Assembly (NCBI GenBank): GCA_964468205.1
Contig: CAYXVG010000093.1
Span: 1-17,482 of the forward strand
Source of the DNA: CAWELS01 sp964468205
Lineage (GTDB): Bacteria; Acidobacteriota; Terriglobia; Bryobacterales; Bryobacteraceae
Direction: 5' to 3'
DNA length: 17,482 bases
Both the position numbers and the translations under genes were made by a program. The notes under the pieces are model-generated. The model ran no database searches and was not told the origin of the DNA. It was given only the letters and a program-made list of their open reading frames with translations. Positions 1 to 7,998 of this stretch are shown piece by piece. Positions within the stretch are counted from its first letter, which is position 1. Every line of letters begins with the position of its first letter.

Positions 1-56
1 ACTCCTGTTCCCTTCCAAAACCGCATCGGATCGCCAAACCCGACGCCTTGAAATCC

Positions 57-71
57 CCGCCCGCAGGGCGG
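57..71. repeat. Short GC-rich hairpin
   Basis: The sequence has a perfect 6-bp stem, ccgccc/gggcgg, around a 3-nt loop. No T-run follows, so it is not a convincing intrinsic terminator. The stretch 1-200 otherwise shows no gene I can support. Confidence 0.35.
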
Positions 72-200
72 AATACTCGCTAACGGAAAACACCAATTCT
101 CCCCCTCCCACTGAACCGGGACAGCTACGGGTAGGTCTACACTTGGCGACAAGGGGAGAGTTATGTCTCCAAGTCCCGATTCCCGATGGCGGGTCTGCGC

Positions 201-230
201 TATAGTAGTTAATATCACTACAGTGAGGAG
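201..230 (+). promoter_or_regulatory. Putative -10, operator-like inverted repeat and RBS of the toxin-antitoxin operon
   Basis: A TATAGT hexamer at 201-206 is a candidate -10 box, but I see no good -35. It overlaps a small inverted repeat, GTAGT (205-209) and ACTAC (217-221). GAGGAG at 225-230 lies 6 nt before the ATG at 237 and is a good ribosome binding site. Phd/YefM antitoxins usually autorepress by binding palindromes over their own promoter, so an operator here is plausible but inferred. Confidence 0.4.
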
Positions 231-236
231 ACCAGC

Positions 237-482
237 ATGGACAAAGCAGTTTCGGCGGCGGACGCCAATCGCCGTTTCTCGGAACTCTTGCGAACGGTGA
301 AGAAGGGTCGAAGCGTCATCGTGACGAGTCACGGCAAGCCCGTGGCCAAAATCACGCCCGTCGTCGAAGACGAGCGGGCCGTAACGGGGGCTCGCTCCGC
401 CCTTTTCGCCCGGCTCCGAAGAGAACGCGCTGTGAACGTCGGCCGCTGGACGCGTGACGAGCTGTACGACGACGCGCGATGA
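237..482 (+). CDS. Phd/YefM family antitoxin
   Basis: This 81-residue protein is the antitoxin of a type II toxin-antitoxin pair. The N-terminal half has the Phd/YefM fold signature: an alpha segment beginning AADANRRFSELL (about residues 7-18), then a strand ending in SHGKPVAKITP (31-41). The family binds operator DNA through this half. The C-terminal arginine-rich and acidic tail (about 50-81) would wrap the partner toxin. The ATG is set by a GAGGAG ribosome binding site 6 nt upstream. The stop overlaps the start of the PIN toxin by 4 nt (ATGA), so the two genes are translationally coupled. The pairing of a Phd-type antitoxin with a PIN toxin is common. Confidence 0.88.
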   Translation: MDKAVSAADANRRFSELLRTVKKGRSVIVTSHGKPVAKITPVVEDERAVTGARSALFARLRRERAVNVGRWTRDELYDDAR

Positions 483-934
483 AAATCGCGTTGGACACCA
501 ACGTCCTGGCCTATGCCGAGGGCGTCAATGGAGCCGCCATGCGAGACAGGGCGCTGGAGCTGATTCAGCAGTTGCCGCCAGGGGTTGTCGTCCTCCCGGT
601 TCAGACGTTGGGCGAGCTGTTTAACGTGCTCGTCCGAAGAGCCAAGCGGCAGCCAGCGCGGGCGCGGGCAGCCGTGCTGAGCTGGCGCGACGCGTATCCC
701 GTGGTTGAGACGTCCGCCACCGTAATGGTCAACGCAACGGATCTGGCGTCCGATCATGGCCTTACGATCTGGGACTCGGTTGTGCTGGCGGCGTCGGCGG
801 AAGCCGAATGTCGCCTGTTTCTATCGGAGGACCTCCAAGATGGTTTTACCTGGCGAGGAGTCACCGTAACCAGCCCGTTTGCGCCGGTGCGTCACCCTCT
901 GTTGGCGGCGTTGCTCACGGAACTCGATGAGTGA
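479..934 (+). CDS. PIN-domain ribonuclease toxin (VapC-like)
   Basis: A 151-residue PIN-domain protein, expected to be a Mg2+-dependent ribonuclease that blocks translation when its antitoxin is lost. The acidic active-site positions are all visible: D6 in the opening LDTNVLAY motif, E46 in LGELFNVL, D99 in IWDSVVLAAS, and the E117/D118 pair in FLSEDLQDG. Length is normal for VapC. It starts inside the last codons of the upstream antitoxin (overlap 479-482), so the two form one operon. Nothing suggests inactivation. The precise RNA target cannot be told from sequence. A degraded IS1182 element follows about 40 nt after its stop. Confidence 0.9.
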   Translation: MKIALDTNVLAYAEGVNGAAMRDRALELIQQLPPGVVVLPVQTLGELFNVLVRRAKRQPARARAAVLSWRDAYPVVETSATVMVNATDLASDHGLTIWDSVVLAASAEAECRLFLSEDLQDGFTWRGVTVTSPFAPVRHPLLAALLTELDE

Positions 935-975
935 TCTCCAGCCAGGCGCGTCTGGTATTGCTCCCCGTAAATGCT

Positions 976-2373
976 GGGCGACCAGGCAGCCCGTGGCAGA
1001 AGTGCCCATTTTCAGGCGCCGGCGGAAGTGGGGCGCAGTCGGATAGTGAATGTGGCCGCGCCGAAGAATGAAACGATAGCGGCTATTCGAACGCCGATCG
1101 CGGCCTGAAGAGCCCAGAATCGTCGTCTGAGGCGCCAAATCTTCGCGTAATAAGTGAAATTGGACTCCGCAAGCCCCTGTAGCCGACGGGGCTTGCCCAC
1201 TTCGATCATTTTTCGCATCACCAGGGCAAGATTGAATCCGGCCGCGTGGATGAGCAACCGCTTGAGGATGTTTTCCCGGCCCTTCAGATGCACTCGCCTC
1301 ATGCCGCCGGTCTCGTACAAGTGAGCGAAACTCCTTTCGGTTAACTCGCATCGCAGCTTCTGCAGCCGTTTACTTCTCTCTCCCCGTACCCGCCGCCGAT
1401 TCGCGTAGACCCGCTGCTGTTCCACCCGCTTGTCCTGCCAATGCCGTCGTCCTCGATCTGGCTCCGGGATGTAGCTTCGGATACCCTGTCCGTACAACTG
1501 CTTCAGCACCGCGCCGCTGTGATAGCCCTTGTCGGCCACCGCCTCTTCCACGCCTCGCTCGTTGATGCTCCGGACCACCGCCTGCGCTTCTTCCAGCGTC
1601 TGGTGAATCGTCGTCGTGTCGCCTTCATCGGCCGGCTGCAGCGTCACCGCCAGCAACGCCCCGCTGCTCAGATCCACTGCGTGCTCGGCCTTGTGCGCCA
1701 GGTGCGTTCGTCCATCCTTCATCTTGGTGATCCGGGCGTCCGGGTCGTGCGGATGCTTCCAATCCTGGTTGGAGGCCTTCTTCTTCCGCTTCCGGTCGAA
1801 GCGGGCCAACTGCTCTCGCGTCGGGTTCTCGATCCCAGCAGCCTCGGCCAGTTGTTTCAGGTACTCGTCGTAGCGCTGTCCAGTATCCTGGCGGACGATA
1901 TTGCGGAGCGCCGCGTTGGCCTCCAGCGTCGTCGCATCCACCGATACCGTTTGCCCCTCCAGCAACTTCTCTTCCAACAGAACCTCCAGCACCCACCGGA
2001 ACACCGCTTTGTGCGTCGTCAGCCAAAGCAACCGCCGCGTTCGCGAGAGGGTGGAATGGTCCGGTGTGTTTTCGTCCGGAGCATATCCGAGGAAGTGCCG
2101 CAGCGAGAGCGAATCCGCCACCCGCCATGCGATCCCGCGTTCCGACTCCAGCCCTTCGAAGTAGCCGATCAGCAACAAGCGGAAGTACACACCCGGGGTA
2201 ATACTGGGACGCCCGAGAGATCCCTTGTAGTAGCGTCGGCAGAGGTGCTCCACACGGCGGTCGAAGTGGCGCCGGTTGAGAATCTCATTCAGCCGGTCGT
2301 AGAAGGCATTGGCCGGTGTCCGGACGATATCACTGCTGGCGACCCATAGCTGCTGCTGCCGCTCGCTAGGGCG
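976..2373 (-). mobile_element. IS1182-family insertion sequence remnant
   Basis: The element consists of a near-complete transposase gene plus a 3'-side end at about 976-1006, whose sequence recurs as a hairpin at 7798-7860. Reading back from the GTG at 2253, the minus frame stays open and keeps family-like sequence (ending RPSERQQQLWVASSDI) to about 2373. There it meets unrelated sequence without an ATG, GTG or TTG. No matching terminal repeat is visible on that side. I infer that the 5' end of the element has been lost and that it is probably immobile. The exact boundaries are uncertain by some tens of bases. Confidence 0.7.
1012..2253 (-). CDS. IS1182-family DDE transposase (5'-truncated)
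   Basis: The protein matches the IS1182 transposase pattern along its length. It has the N-terminal GRPSITPGVYFRLLLIGYFEG and SERGIAWRVADSLSLRHFLG blocks, then PDHSTLSRTRR. The likely catalytic residues, numbered from the GTG, are D106 in SVDATTLEANA, D241 in AVADKGYHS and E306 before RSFAHLYETGG. A lysine-rich FDRKRKKKASN stretch is also typical. The C-terminal GRENILKRLLIHAAGFNL block is intact. The GTG used here is a convenience, because family-like residues continue about 40 codons upstream to about 2373 with no start codon. The last 30 residues differ from the usual GTSATGC-like ending, which appears in another frame at about 990-1008. This suggests a late frameshift as well. Confidence 0.88.
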   Translation of the reverse strand: MEHLCRRYYKGSLGRPSITPGVYFRLLLIGYFEGLESERGIAWRVADSLSLRHFLGYAPDENTPDHSTLSRTRRLLWLTTHKAVFRWVLEVLLEEKLLEGQTVSVDATTLEANAALRNIVRQDTGQRYDEYLKQLAEAAGIENPTREQLARFDRKRKKKASNQDWKHPHDPDARITKMKDGRTHLAHKAEHAVDLSSGALLAVTLQPADEGDTTTIHQTLEEAQAVVRSINERGVEEAVADKGYHSGAVLKQLYGQGIRSYIPEPDRGRRHWQDKRVEQQRVYANRRRVRGERSKRLQKLRCELTERSFAHLYETGGMRRVHLKGRENILKRLLIHAAGFNLALVMRKMIEVGKPRRLQGLAESNFTYYAKIWRLRRRFWALQAAIGVRIAAIVSFFGAATFTIRLRPTSAGA

Positions 2374-2508
2374 AAGCCGATTGCGGATATTGCGGACAGC
2401 ATAAACGACCTCAGGTCCAAGCTTGCAAAAATCGCCCCTTACGCGCGCGTTATTGAGCCGTACCGTGCATTTGAGATTATTGAAGCGACGAATCCAGAGG
2501 CGAAGTAA
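2350..2508 (+). pseudogene. C-terminal fragment of an unrecognised gene cut at the IS1182 junction
   Basis: On the plus strand, frame 1 is open from 2350 to a TAA at 2506-2508. It reads as a plausible protein tail: ADIADSINDLRSKLAKIAP, then EPYRAFEIIEATNPEAK at the end. The part from about 2370 onwards is the non-IS side of the junction, while the first few codons are probably IS sequence. There is no start codon. An intrinsic terminator in the same orientation begins 13 nt after the stop, which supports this being a genuine gene end. I do not recognise the family. The tail is amphipathic and mixed-charge, with no diagnostic motif. Confidence 0.45.
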
Positions 2509-2521
2509 GTGGGGAGCAAAC

Positions 2522-2571
2522 GACGGCGGGATGAAGGAAGACCTTAGCCCCCACCCGCCGTCTTCCTTTTT
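2522..2571 (+). terminator. Intrinsic terminator
   Basis: A perfect 9-bp GC-rich stem, GACGGCGGG (2522-2530) and CCCGCCGTC (2554-2562), is followed by TTCCTTTTT. A secondary pairing, GAAGGAAGA with TCTTCCTTT, can extend or compete with it. It stands just downstream of the TAA at 2506-2508, so it terminates the cut gene that ended there. Confidence 0.75.
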
Positions 2572-2582
2572 GCCGGACTGCG

Positions 2583-2966
2583 TTGTTTGAGGCTACCAGC
2601 CCGCACCCACCTCGATTGTTTCATCGGTGTTGTTCCGTAACCGGCGGACGCTTCTTCACCGGCGCCAACGGCGAATCACCGGATCCGCTCACCGACGATC
2701 AGGCCCTCTACATCGACGGCCCCGACGGCATCCTGGTCGTCTGCGGCTGCGCCCATTCCGGCGTCGTCAACACCCTCGACCATGTGGCCGAGTTGACTGG
2801 CGCGGATCGCATCCACACCGTGCTCGGCGGTTTCCACCTGCTGCGCGTCAACGCCGAACGTCTTGACCGCACCGCCCAGGCCTTCGAACGTTACCGGGTG
2901 GAACGTCTGGCGCCCTGCCATTGCACCGGACCCCACGCCTGCGGTTATCTCCGCCACGCTCTTCGT
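2583..2966 (+). pseudogene. Metallo-beta-lactamase-fold hydrolase fragment
   Basis: The readable part runs from about 2640, with GGRFFTGANG and then DPLTDDQALYIDGPDG. It covers the second half of an MBL-fold protein of the type often annotated as dihydropterin/RFA-P-synthase-like hydrolase. Metal-site motifs seen are CGCAHSGVVNTLDHV, GGFHLLR and CHCTG, each supplying a histidine. The N-terminal half, with the HxHxDH motif, is absent. The C-terminus stops being family-like after CGYLRHAL (about 2950-2966), where a minus-strand oxidoreductase remnant begins. The frame stays open to 3146, but that part is antisense to the oxidoreductase and should not be read as protein. The fragment lacks both ends and is presumably non-functional. 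Confidence 0.7.
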
Positions 2967-3902
2967 TCCCGACAATCATCGTCACGCCGCTGGCATACTC
3001 ACACTCGAAGTCGAACTCCGTGGCCGTGTTGTATACCGGATGGTCGGCGAACCTGCCGTGCGCGTGCCGGATCGCCACCGGACCCGAGGTGTCGCATCCC
3101 ATCCCCCACTGCGCGATGTCGATATGATGCGCCCCCCGGTCGGTAAGCTGGCCGCCCAAGTTGTCCAGCACCCAGCGGAAATTCACCCCGACCCGCGCCG
3201 GGCAATAGTCGGCTTCCTTCGCCGGCCCCAGCCAGAAGTCATAGTTGAAGCCCTCCGGCACGGGGGCCGTTCTGGTCTGGCCGGCGACCTTGCCAAAGTC
3301 CGGAGTCCCCCCCGGCAGCCCGGCCCGCACCGTATGCACCTTGCCGAGCCGGCCGTTCAGCGCCAGCTCGCAAACCCGCCGGAAATTGCGGTCTAAACGC
3401 TGCTGGCTGCCTGTCTGCCAGACGATCCCGGCCTTGGCCACCGCATCCGACATCGCCCTCCCGTCAGTGACAGCGGCTTTTGTCCGAAGATGTGTTTGCG
3501 GGCCCGCGCCGCATGGACAACGTTCAACGCGTGCCAGTGGTCCGGCGTGCCAATGTAGACTGCGTCGATTTCCTTGCGCGCCAGCAGTTCCCGCTAGTCT
3601 TCGTAGGCATCGCAAACCTTGCCCCGGTAGAACCCATCCACCAGGCGCCGCGCCGGTTCCCGCCCCCGGATTGAGCCGTCCCAATAGCCCGGGCCTTCCC
3701 GGTTCACATCGCAAACCGCCACCACCTTGACCCGCTCATCATCGAGGAACCCCTGGATGTTCCCGTATCCGTTGTTGCCCGTCCCGATAAACCCGATGGT
3801 CATCTTCTCGCTTGGGGCGGTTGCACCGAACACCGCTGACGGCACGATCGTGGGCGCCGCTACAGTCGCGGCCAGTTGTAGAAAGGTCCTGCGACTCGGC
3901 AT
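2957..3902 (-). pseudogene. Tat-exported Gfo/Idh/MocA oxidoreductase, disrupted
   Basis: The gene starts at 3902 with a twin-arginine signal (MPSRRTFLQLAATVAAP). A Rossmann motif follows (MTIGFIGTGNNGYGN), typical of secreted NAD(P)-dependent Gfo/Idh/MocA proteins in Acidobacteriota and Planctomycetota. Three lesions are visible. An in-frame TAG at 3594-3596 follows KVCDAYED; the same frame resumes at once with RELLARKEIDAVYIGTPDHW. A frameshift lies near 3465-3475, between FGQKPLSLT and TDGRAMSDAV. The 3' end is lost near 2957-2966, after FECEYASGVTMIVGNEER. Between these the body is well conserved, including WLGPAKEADY, DNLGGQLTDRGAHHIDIAQW and the active-site-like H-H pair. The decay looks recent. 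A single amber codon could be bypassed, but the frameshift and the missing end make it a pseudogene. Confidence 0.85.
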
Positions 3903-3992
3903 CGATGCTATCCAGTCCACTCAAGCGGATGCCGCGGTGTCATAGCTCACCGCCTCATGAGCGTGGGCGAAATTATCCGGCGGCCTTCGCGC

Positions 3993-4913
3993 CTACTTGC
4001 TAATCCGATACCGCGTCCGATAGCCGAGGATCTCGGCCGCGGAAGACTCCAATTGAATTTCCACTGTGTCATCGGCCTGTTGGGGAAGCCGTAAATCAAG
4101 GCTGTAGTGGTTGACGACCCTCCGCATCATCGCCTCTATCGCACCGGAGATCTCTGCGTTGGATCGGCAGAATACGGCGTCGCCGCCGGTGCGGGTCGTC
4201 ATCTGCAGAATGCCGTTCTGATAGGCTACATCGGTCCGACCGGTCTCGTAGTTCAAGTGGACCACGAAGATCGGAGCCTGGCTCGCGCTGAGCTTGGCGT
4301 CGAGCCGCGAGATTCGGTCGCGCACCAGGGCTTCCGGAAAACGCCGGCTCATGTCGCCTTCATCGCTCCGGTTGACCACGGGGTTCGTAAAATCCTCGCG
4401 GTACTCATCAATCTCGGAGTCGGTGACGTAGAAGATGGCGATTCGCACGCCTGTGTCCTCGATCAGGGAATCGGCAAGCGCCGAAACCGGTTCGATCGTC
4501 TCCAGCAGTGCCGGCGTACCGCTGATGGAGAGGTTATTTACGGCCTCGATGGCCGCGTCACGGTCGTCTGTGGGGTCCCCGAGAACGCGCAGTCCGTTTT
4601 GGGCCTGCATAACGCCTATGTGAGCATTCACGGGCGCCTCGGAAATCGCCCGGACGAGTCCGCCACGGGCCATGTCGATCTCATTGAGATCCTCCGTCAG
4701 GTCCAGTACCAGCAGGATCATGAGATCGTCATCGGGGGTTTGCAGACGAGCGATGCTGGCCGGGCGGCCGCCGATGGTCGCCGTCAACGCGCCCGCCTCC
4801 AGCGATTCGCCCGAGGCAATCCAGAACGGAACACGGATGCGGTCCGGTTCGGTTGGCCGCGGCTCACCCGCGAGCAACTGCGCCATCAGGAGGAGTATGA
4901 GTGTGATCCGCAT
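3993..4913 (-). CDS. Secreted VWFA-related protein (acidobacterial type)
   Basis: A 306-residue protein with a short N-terminal signal peptide (MRITLILLLMAQLLAG) and a von Willebrand factor A-like core. It resembles the VWFA-related family (TIGR03436-like) that is expanded in Acidobacteriota. The first core strand reads LMILLVLDLTEDLNEID. The metal-site motif, normally DxSxS, is here DLTED (residues 71-75), so metal binding is doubtful. A second strand (VRIAIFYVTDSEID) and a third (APIFVVHLNYETG) follow, then the TGGDAVFCRSNAEISGAIEAM block usual near the end of the family. It is the second gene of an operon: its ATG lies 4 nt after the stop of the Oar-like receptor. Its function is unknown; a role in adhesion or in protein assembly at the outer membrane is possible. 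Confidence 0.8.
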   Translation of the reverse strand: MRITLILLLMAQLLAGEPRPTEPDRIRVPFWIASGESLEAGALTATIGGRPASIARLQTPDDDLMILLVLDLTEDLNEIDMARGGLVRAISEAPVNAHIGVMQAQNGLRVLGDPTDDRDAAIEAVNNLSISGTPALLETIEPVSALADSLIEDTGVRIAIFYVTDSEIDEYREDFTNPVVNRSDEGDMSRRFPEALVRDRISRLDAKLSASQAPIFVVHLNYETGRTDVAYQNGILQMTTRTGGDAVFCRSNAEISGAIEAMMRRVVNHYSLDLRLPQQADDTVEIQLESSAAEILGYRTRYRISK

Positions 4914-4917
4914 ATCG

Positions 4918-7677
4918 TCAGAACGAGAACTTCAGCCCAAGCTGGATAACCCGGCCGCCCCGCGAGCCGATGATCCGGCCGGCGTTCGCGTTCGGAGATT
5001 CCAGGGTGCCGATTTCGTTGTCCGGGTCGTTCCAGTTGGCGTGGTTGAGGAAATTGAGCGCCGTACCGACGAATTCGATCTCCCGCTCCGAAGAGAGCCG
5101 GAAGCGCTTGGCTACCGACAGATCATGGTTCTGGCGAATCGGGTTTCGTAGCGTCGGATGGCTCCGGGGCACATTACCGGTCGTGAAGTCCGGCGGATTC
5201 GTGAACGCTTCCGGATTGAACCAGCGCTCAGGCCCCGGAGTCTCAACCTGCGGGCTGATGCCTGGAACGGCATTGACATACAGCGAGTCGACGACGCCAC
5301 CGGTGTTGTTGAACTGGGCCTGGAGGCTGATGGGATCCCCGGAGTCGTAGGAACTCATCCCGCCGATGGACCACCCGCCCAGGGCAATGCCACGCCATCC
5401 CCCGCCGCTCAGAAACGGCTTGCCCGGACCGAAGGGGATTTCATACATGTAACTCAGCGAGAATTCGTGCGGCCGGTTGTAGTAGGCCAGGGCCCATTCG
5501 TTTTCGCGGTTGTAGTAGTCCTGGAGGCCGTCCCGGCCGCGATAGTTGTCCGTCAGCTTCGAGTATTCGTAGGAGAGACGGAGCGATAATCCCCCGGACG
5601 AGCGTTTTTCGACATTGAGCTCGAACTGGGTTTCTCTGAAATCGCCAACCGCCCACAGGCGGCTGACATCGAACTTTCGGTACTGCGGGTAGGGCCGCAG
5701 CAAGCGATTGAATTCGTCGTCATACAACAGGTCCCGATGCCGCAACGCATCCAGCGGGATCGCATTCGGCTGGGCGCCATCGCTATCCGCGTTCCGGTTC
5801 CATCCGTGCATGAACTCCAGTTCAGCCGAAACGATAATGTTGCGAGACAGTTCCCGCTCGATGGAAGCCCGATAGGATTGTTCAACCGGCGCCCGGCCCG
5901 ATCTATCAACCAGATCAGCCCCGGTATCATTGGCGGCCTCCGGACGCAGATCGGGTGGTGGCGCGGGAGGCGCTGGAAGCCCGTTGCGCAAGATCACCGC
6001 CGGCTCCAACTGTTGATTCTGCGTGATGTAGGTTGGCGTCCCGTTGAACCCCTGTGTACCCCAGTGGCCGTCTGTCAAGTCATGGTCGTCAAGCTCCCGC
6101 CGGAAGCGAGCCCGAATCACCGTTCGAGAATCCGCAAACGGGCTCCAGGTCAGACTGATGTAGGGATTGAGATTGTAGCGTGTCGGCTGAAAGGTCCGGC
6201 CGTATCCATCCCGGTTTGCGAACACAAGCGCCCCGGGCCGCCCGTTCTCCGGATTGATCGCGTCAAGGTCCACGGTCGATTGCCGGTCAAACTTCTCAAT
6301 CCGGGGCTGGGAGACCTCGAGGTTGATGCCGAAAGACAAAGTCAGTCTGGAATGAACATTCCATTCGTCGGAAGCTCCAATCTCCCAGTTCCGCTGCCGC
6401 CAGTAGGATGGGTGTTCCACCAGGCTGCTTTCGGCGCCACTGGAAAGCCCGAGCATGAAGCTTGAGAAAGCGTGTCCGGTGTTCACGATACCTGGAAGGC
6501 CGGTGAGCCCCGCATTGAACTTGTAGGATCCGGCGGGGTATCTCGGATTCATGTCGTTGGTCCATTCGAAAGCGAACTGGCCCTCCAGTTGGAAACTGTG
6601 GTTCCCACGGCGGAAGGAGATGCCGTCCTCTATCTCGAACTCACCACGGGATCTCCGGGAAACCGGAAAGCCCCGGCCCATTTCGAGATACGGCGAAAAG
6701 GACAGTTTCGGAAACGTCTCTTCCAGATCAGCCGCTCCTGAGTAGTTCTGATAGATGCTATTCGAGGCCCTGATCCGAAGCGAGTTCACACTGTTCGGAG
6801 AGATTGTGAGCACATGATCGAAATCAGCTCTGCGCGTGCGATTGTCGCGATCCGCACCATTCGGATTGGCGATAGTCTCGTAGACCTTGGCCGGCCCTAG
6901 GAGGCCGTTGGAGAGGCTGAAGCCAAAGCCGAACCGGTGGCGCTTCCGGAAATTGTGATCAACCTTTGCGCGGAGGCCATCGGCGTTATTCGTAGCTGGG
7001 TTGAAGCTGGTGAAGTTGTTCTGATAGAAGGGACCAATGGCGATGTTCGGCGCGGGGTAGTAGCGCATGGCGTCCAGAGCTACCGGGTCGAGCCGGCTTT
7101 CTTGGATCCGGTTCCCTGGAAACAGCCCACGATAGTACTGCAGATTGCTCTCCGTGACGTCCCGGCTTGGATCGAAGTCGGGATTGACCCGGGTAGTGGC
7201 GGGATCGTAGATCCGCAGAGATGCGCCCGCGTTGTCGACGGTCTGCGAGAAGTCGCCCTGGCGTTCCCTCATGGTAGCGATGGTTCCCAGGAACGACTCG
7301 CCCTGCTTCTCCCGCACCCCTTCGAAAGTCACCGTGAAGAACGTCCTGTTGCCGCCGTGGTACAGCTTTGGGATGATCACCGGCCCCGAGACAGAAAAGC
7401 CGTACTGGTTGCGCCGCAGCATCCCCTGGTCGCCGCCGCTCTGCGTGACTTCGTGCGGAACCGCGTCGAATGAGTTGTTGCGGAGGTTCCAGAACAGGCG
7501 GCCATGCCAGGCCGACAGCGGACTCGGGCGCCGAACGGTCCTGGGGCTCTCCAACCGAAAGCCGCGTTCCCGGGTCCTCAGCTTGAACTTCTCGATCGCA
7601 TCCGCCATTTGGGGCTCCGCTTCCTGCGCCAGACAGATGACGGGCAGCAACAGGAGCAGAATGGGGCCGTTCCTCAT
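4918..7677 (-). CDS. Oar-like TonB-dependent outer-membrane beta-barrel protein
   Basis: This 919-residue protein begins at the ATG at 7677, which gives a clean signal peptide (MRNGPILLLLLPVICLAQ). A TTG 18 codons upstream would bury that signal. The barrel shows features of the acidobacterial Oar/carboxypeptidase-regulatory TonB-receptor class: NLRNNSFDAVPHEV, RRNQYGFSVSGPVIIPK, TFFTVTFEGVREKQGESF, MRERQGDFS, DHNFRKRHRFGFGFSLSNG, YYNRPHEFSLSYMYEIPFG and a terminal aromatic strand, LGLKFSF. Most family members begin with a carboxypeptidase-regulatory Ig-like domain and a plug. Here only about 40 residues separate the signal from the barrel, so both are missing or vestigial. The gene is followed 4 nt later by the VWFA-related gene. 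It probably takes up or anchors a polymer-derived ligand, but the ligand is unknown. Confidence 0.85.
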   Translation of the reverse strand: MRNGPILLLLLPVICLAQEAEPQMADAIEKFKLRTRERGFRLESPRTVRRPSPLSAWHGRLFWNLRNNSFDAVPHEVTQSGGDQGMLRRNQYGFSVSGPVIIPKLYHGGNRTFFTVTFEGVREKQGESFLGTIATMRERQGDFSQTVDNAGASLRIYDPATTRVNPDFDPSRDVTESNLQYYRGLFPGNRIQESRLDPVALDAMRYYPAPNIAIGPFYQNNFTSFNPATNNADGLRAKVDHNFRKRHRFGFGFSLSNGLLGPAKVYETIANPNGADRDNRTRRADFDHVLTISPNSVNSLRIRASNSIYQNYSGAADLEETFPKLSFSPYLEMGRGFPVSRRSRGEFEIEDGISFRRGNHSFQLEGQFAFEWTNDMNPRYPAGSYKFNAGLTGLPGIVNTGHAFSSFMLGLSSGAESSLVEHPSYWRQRNWEIGASDEWNVHSRLTLSFGINLEVSQPRIEKFDRQSTVDLDAINPENGRPGALVFANRDGYGRTFQPTRYNLNPYISLTWSPFADSRTVIRARFRRELDDHDLTDGHWGTQGFNGTPTYITQNQQLEPAVILRNGLPAPPAPPPDLRPEAANDTGADLVDRSGRAPVEQSYRASIERELSRNIIVSAELEFMHGWNRNADSDGAQPNAIPLDALRHRDLLYDDEFNRLLRPYPQYRKFDVSRLWAVGDFRETQFELNVEKRSSGGLSLRLSYEYSKLTDNYRGRDGLQDYYNRENEWALAYYNRPHEFSLSYMYEIPFGPGKPFLSGGGWRGIALGGWSIGGMSSYDSGDPISLQAQFNNTGGVVDSLYVNAVPGISPQVETPGPERWFNPEAFTNPPDFTTGNVPRSHPTLRNPIRQNHDLSVAKRFRLSSEREIEFVGTALNFLNHANWNDPDNEIGTLESPNANAGRIIGSRGGRVIQLGLKFSF

Positions 7678-7797
7678 ACCGTGGAATAAAGCACGGTCGG
7701 GTCCATTCGGTCCGGCGCCCGTTATCAACAACTTCGCGTTGGGCGGATCCTCCGTCTCGTGAGTAATGCGGACAGCCGATGTGCGAAATCCGCCCGA

Positions 7798-7860
7798 GCC
7801 TGGCAGCCCGTGGCAGAAGTTCCGCGGATCGTGCGAGTTCTACCACGGGCGACCAGGCAG
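7798..7860. repeat. Imperfect inverted-repeat element related to the IS1182 end
   Basis: Arms at 7798-7819 and 7837-7858 pair at 18 of 22 positions around a 17-nt loop. The left arm shares 19 identical bases (7802-7820) with the end of the IS1182 remnant (985-1003). The right arm shares 14 identical bases (7847-7860) with the adjoining part of that end (976-989). No coding sequence lies inside. It may be a solo end or a miniature derivative mobilised by an IS1182-type transposase. It lies between the divergently oriented receptor and mazE-like genes. Confidence 0.6.
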
Positions 7861-7915
7861 GAGTCAGGCGCCGCGGTGGCATTCAAGTCCGTTCCGAATG
7901 AGCGTTCCCACTGGA

Positions 7916-7936
7916 GCGGGGCAACGTTTGCCCCGC
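7916..7936. promoter_or_regulatory. Perfect palindrome upstream of the MazE/MazF pair
   Basis: GCGGGGCAA (7916-7924) and TTGCCCCGC (7928-7936) form a perfect 9-bp inverted repeat with a 3-nt centre. There is no T-run on either strand, so it may be an operator for the antitoxin rather than a terminator. It lies 62 nt before the mazE-like ATG. The assignment is inferred from position only. Confidence 0.4.
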
Positions 7937-7998
7937 GCTCAGATGCGGTCGTCATCCACGGCCCGCGAGGCATTCATTTTTGAGGACGAGGTGCTCTC

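Noticed and set aside
112..170. AACCGGGACAG motif resembling the IS-end tip
   Set aside because: Only about 9 bases match the tip at 12191-12200, with no further similarity, so chance is likely.
1441..2349. A 302-codon plus-strand frame
   Set aside because: It is antisense to the IS1182 transposase, whose motifs are clear. The Arg/Leu/Gln-rich translation has no family resemblance.
2967..3146. Continuation of the MBL frame to 3146
   Set aside because: Beyond about 2966 it is antisense to the Gfo/Idh/MocA pseudogene and no longer resembles the MBL family.
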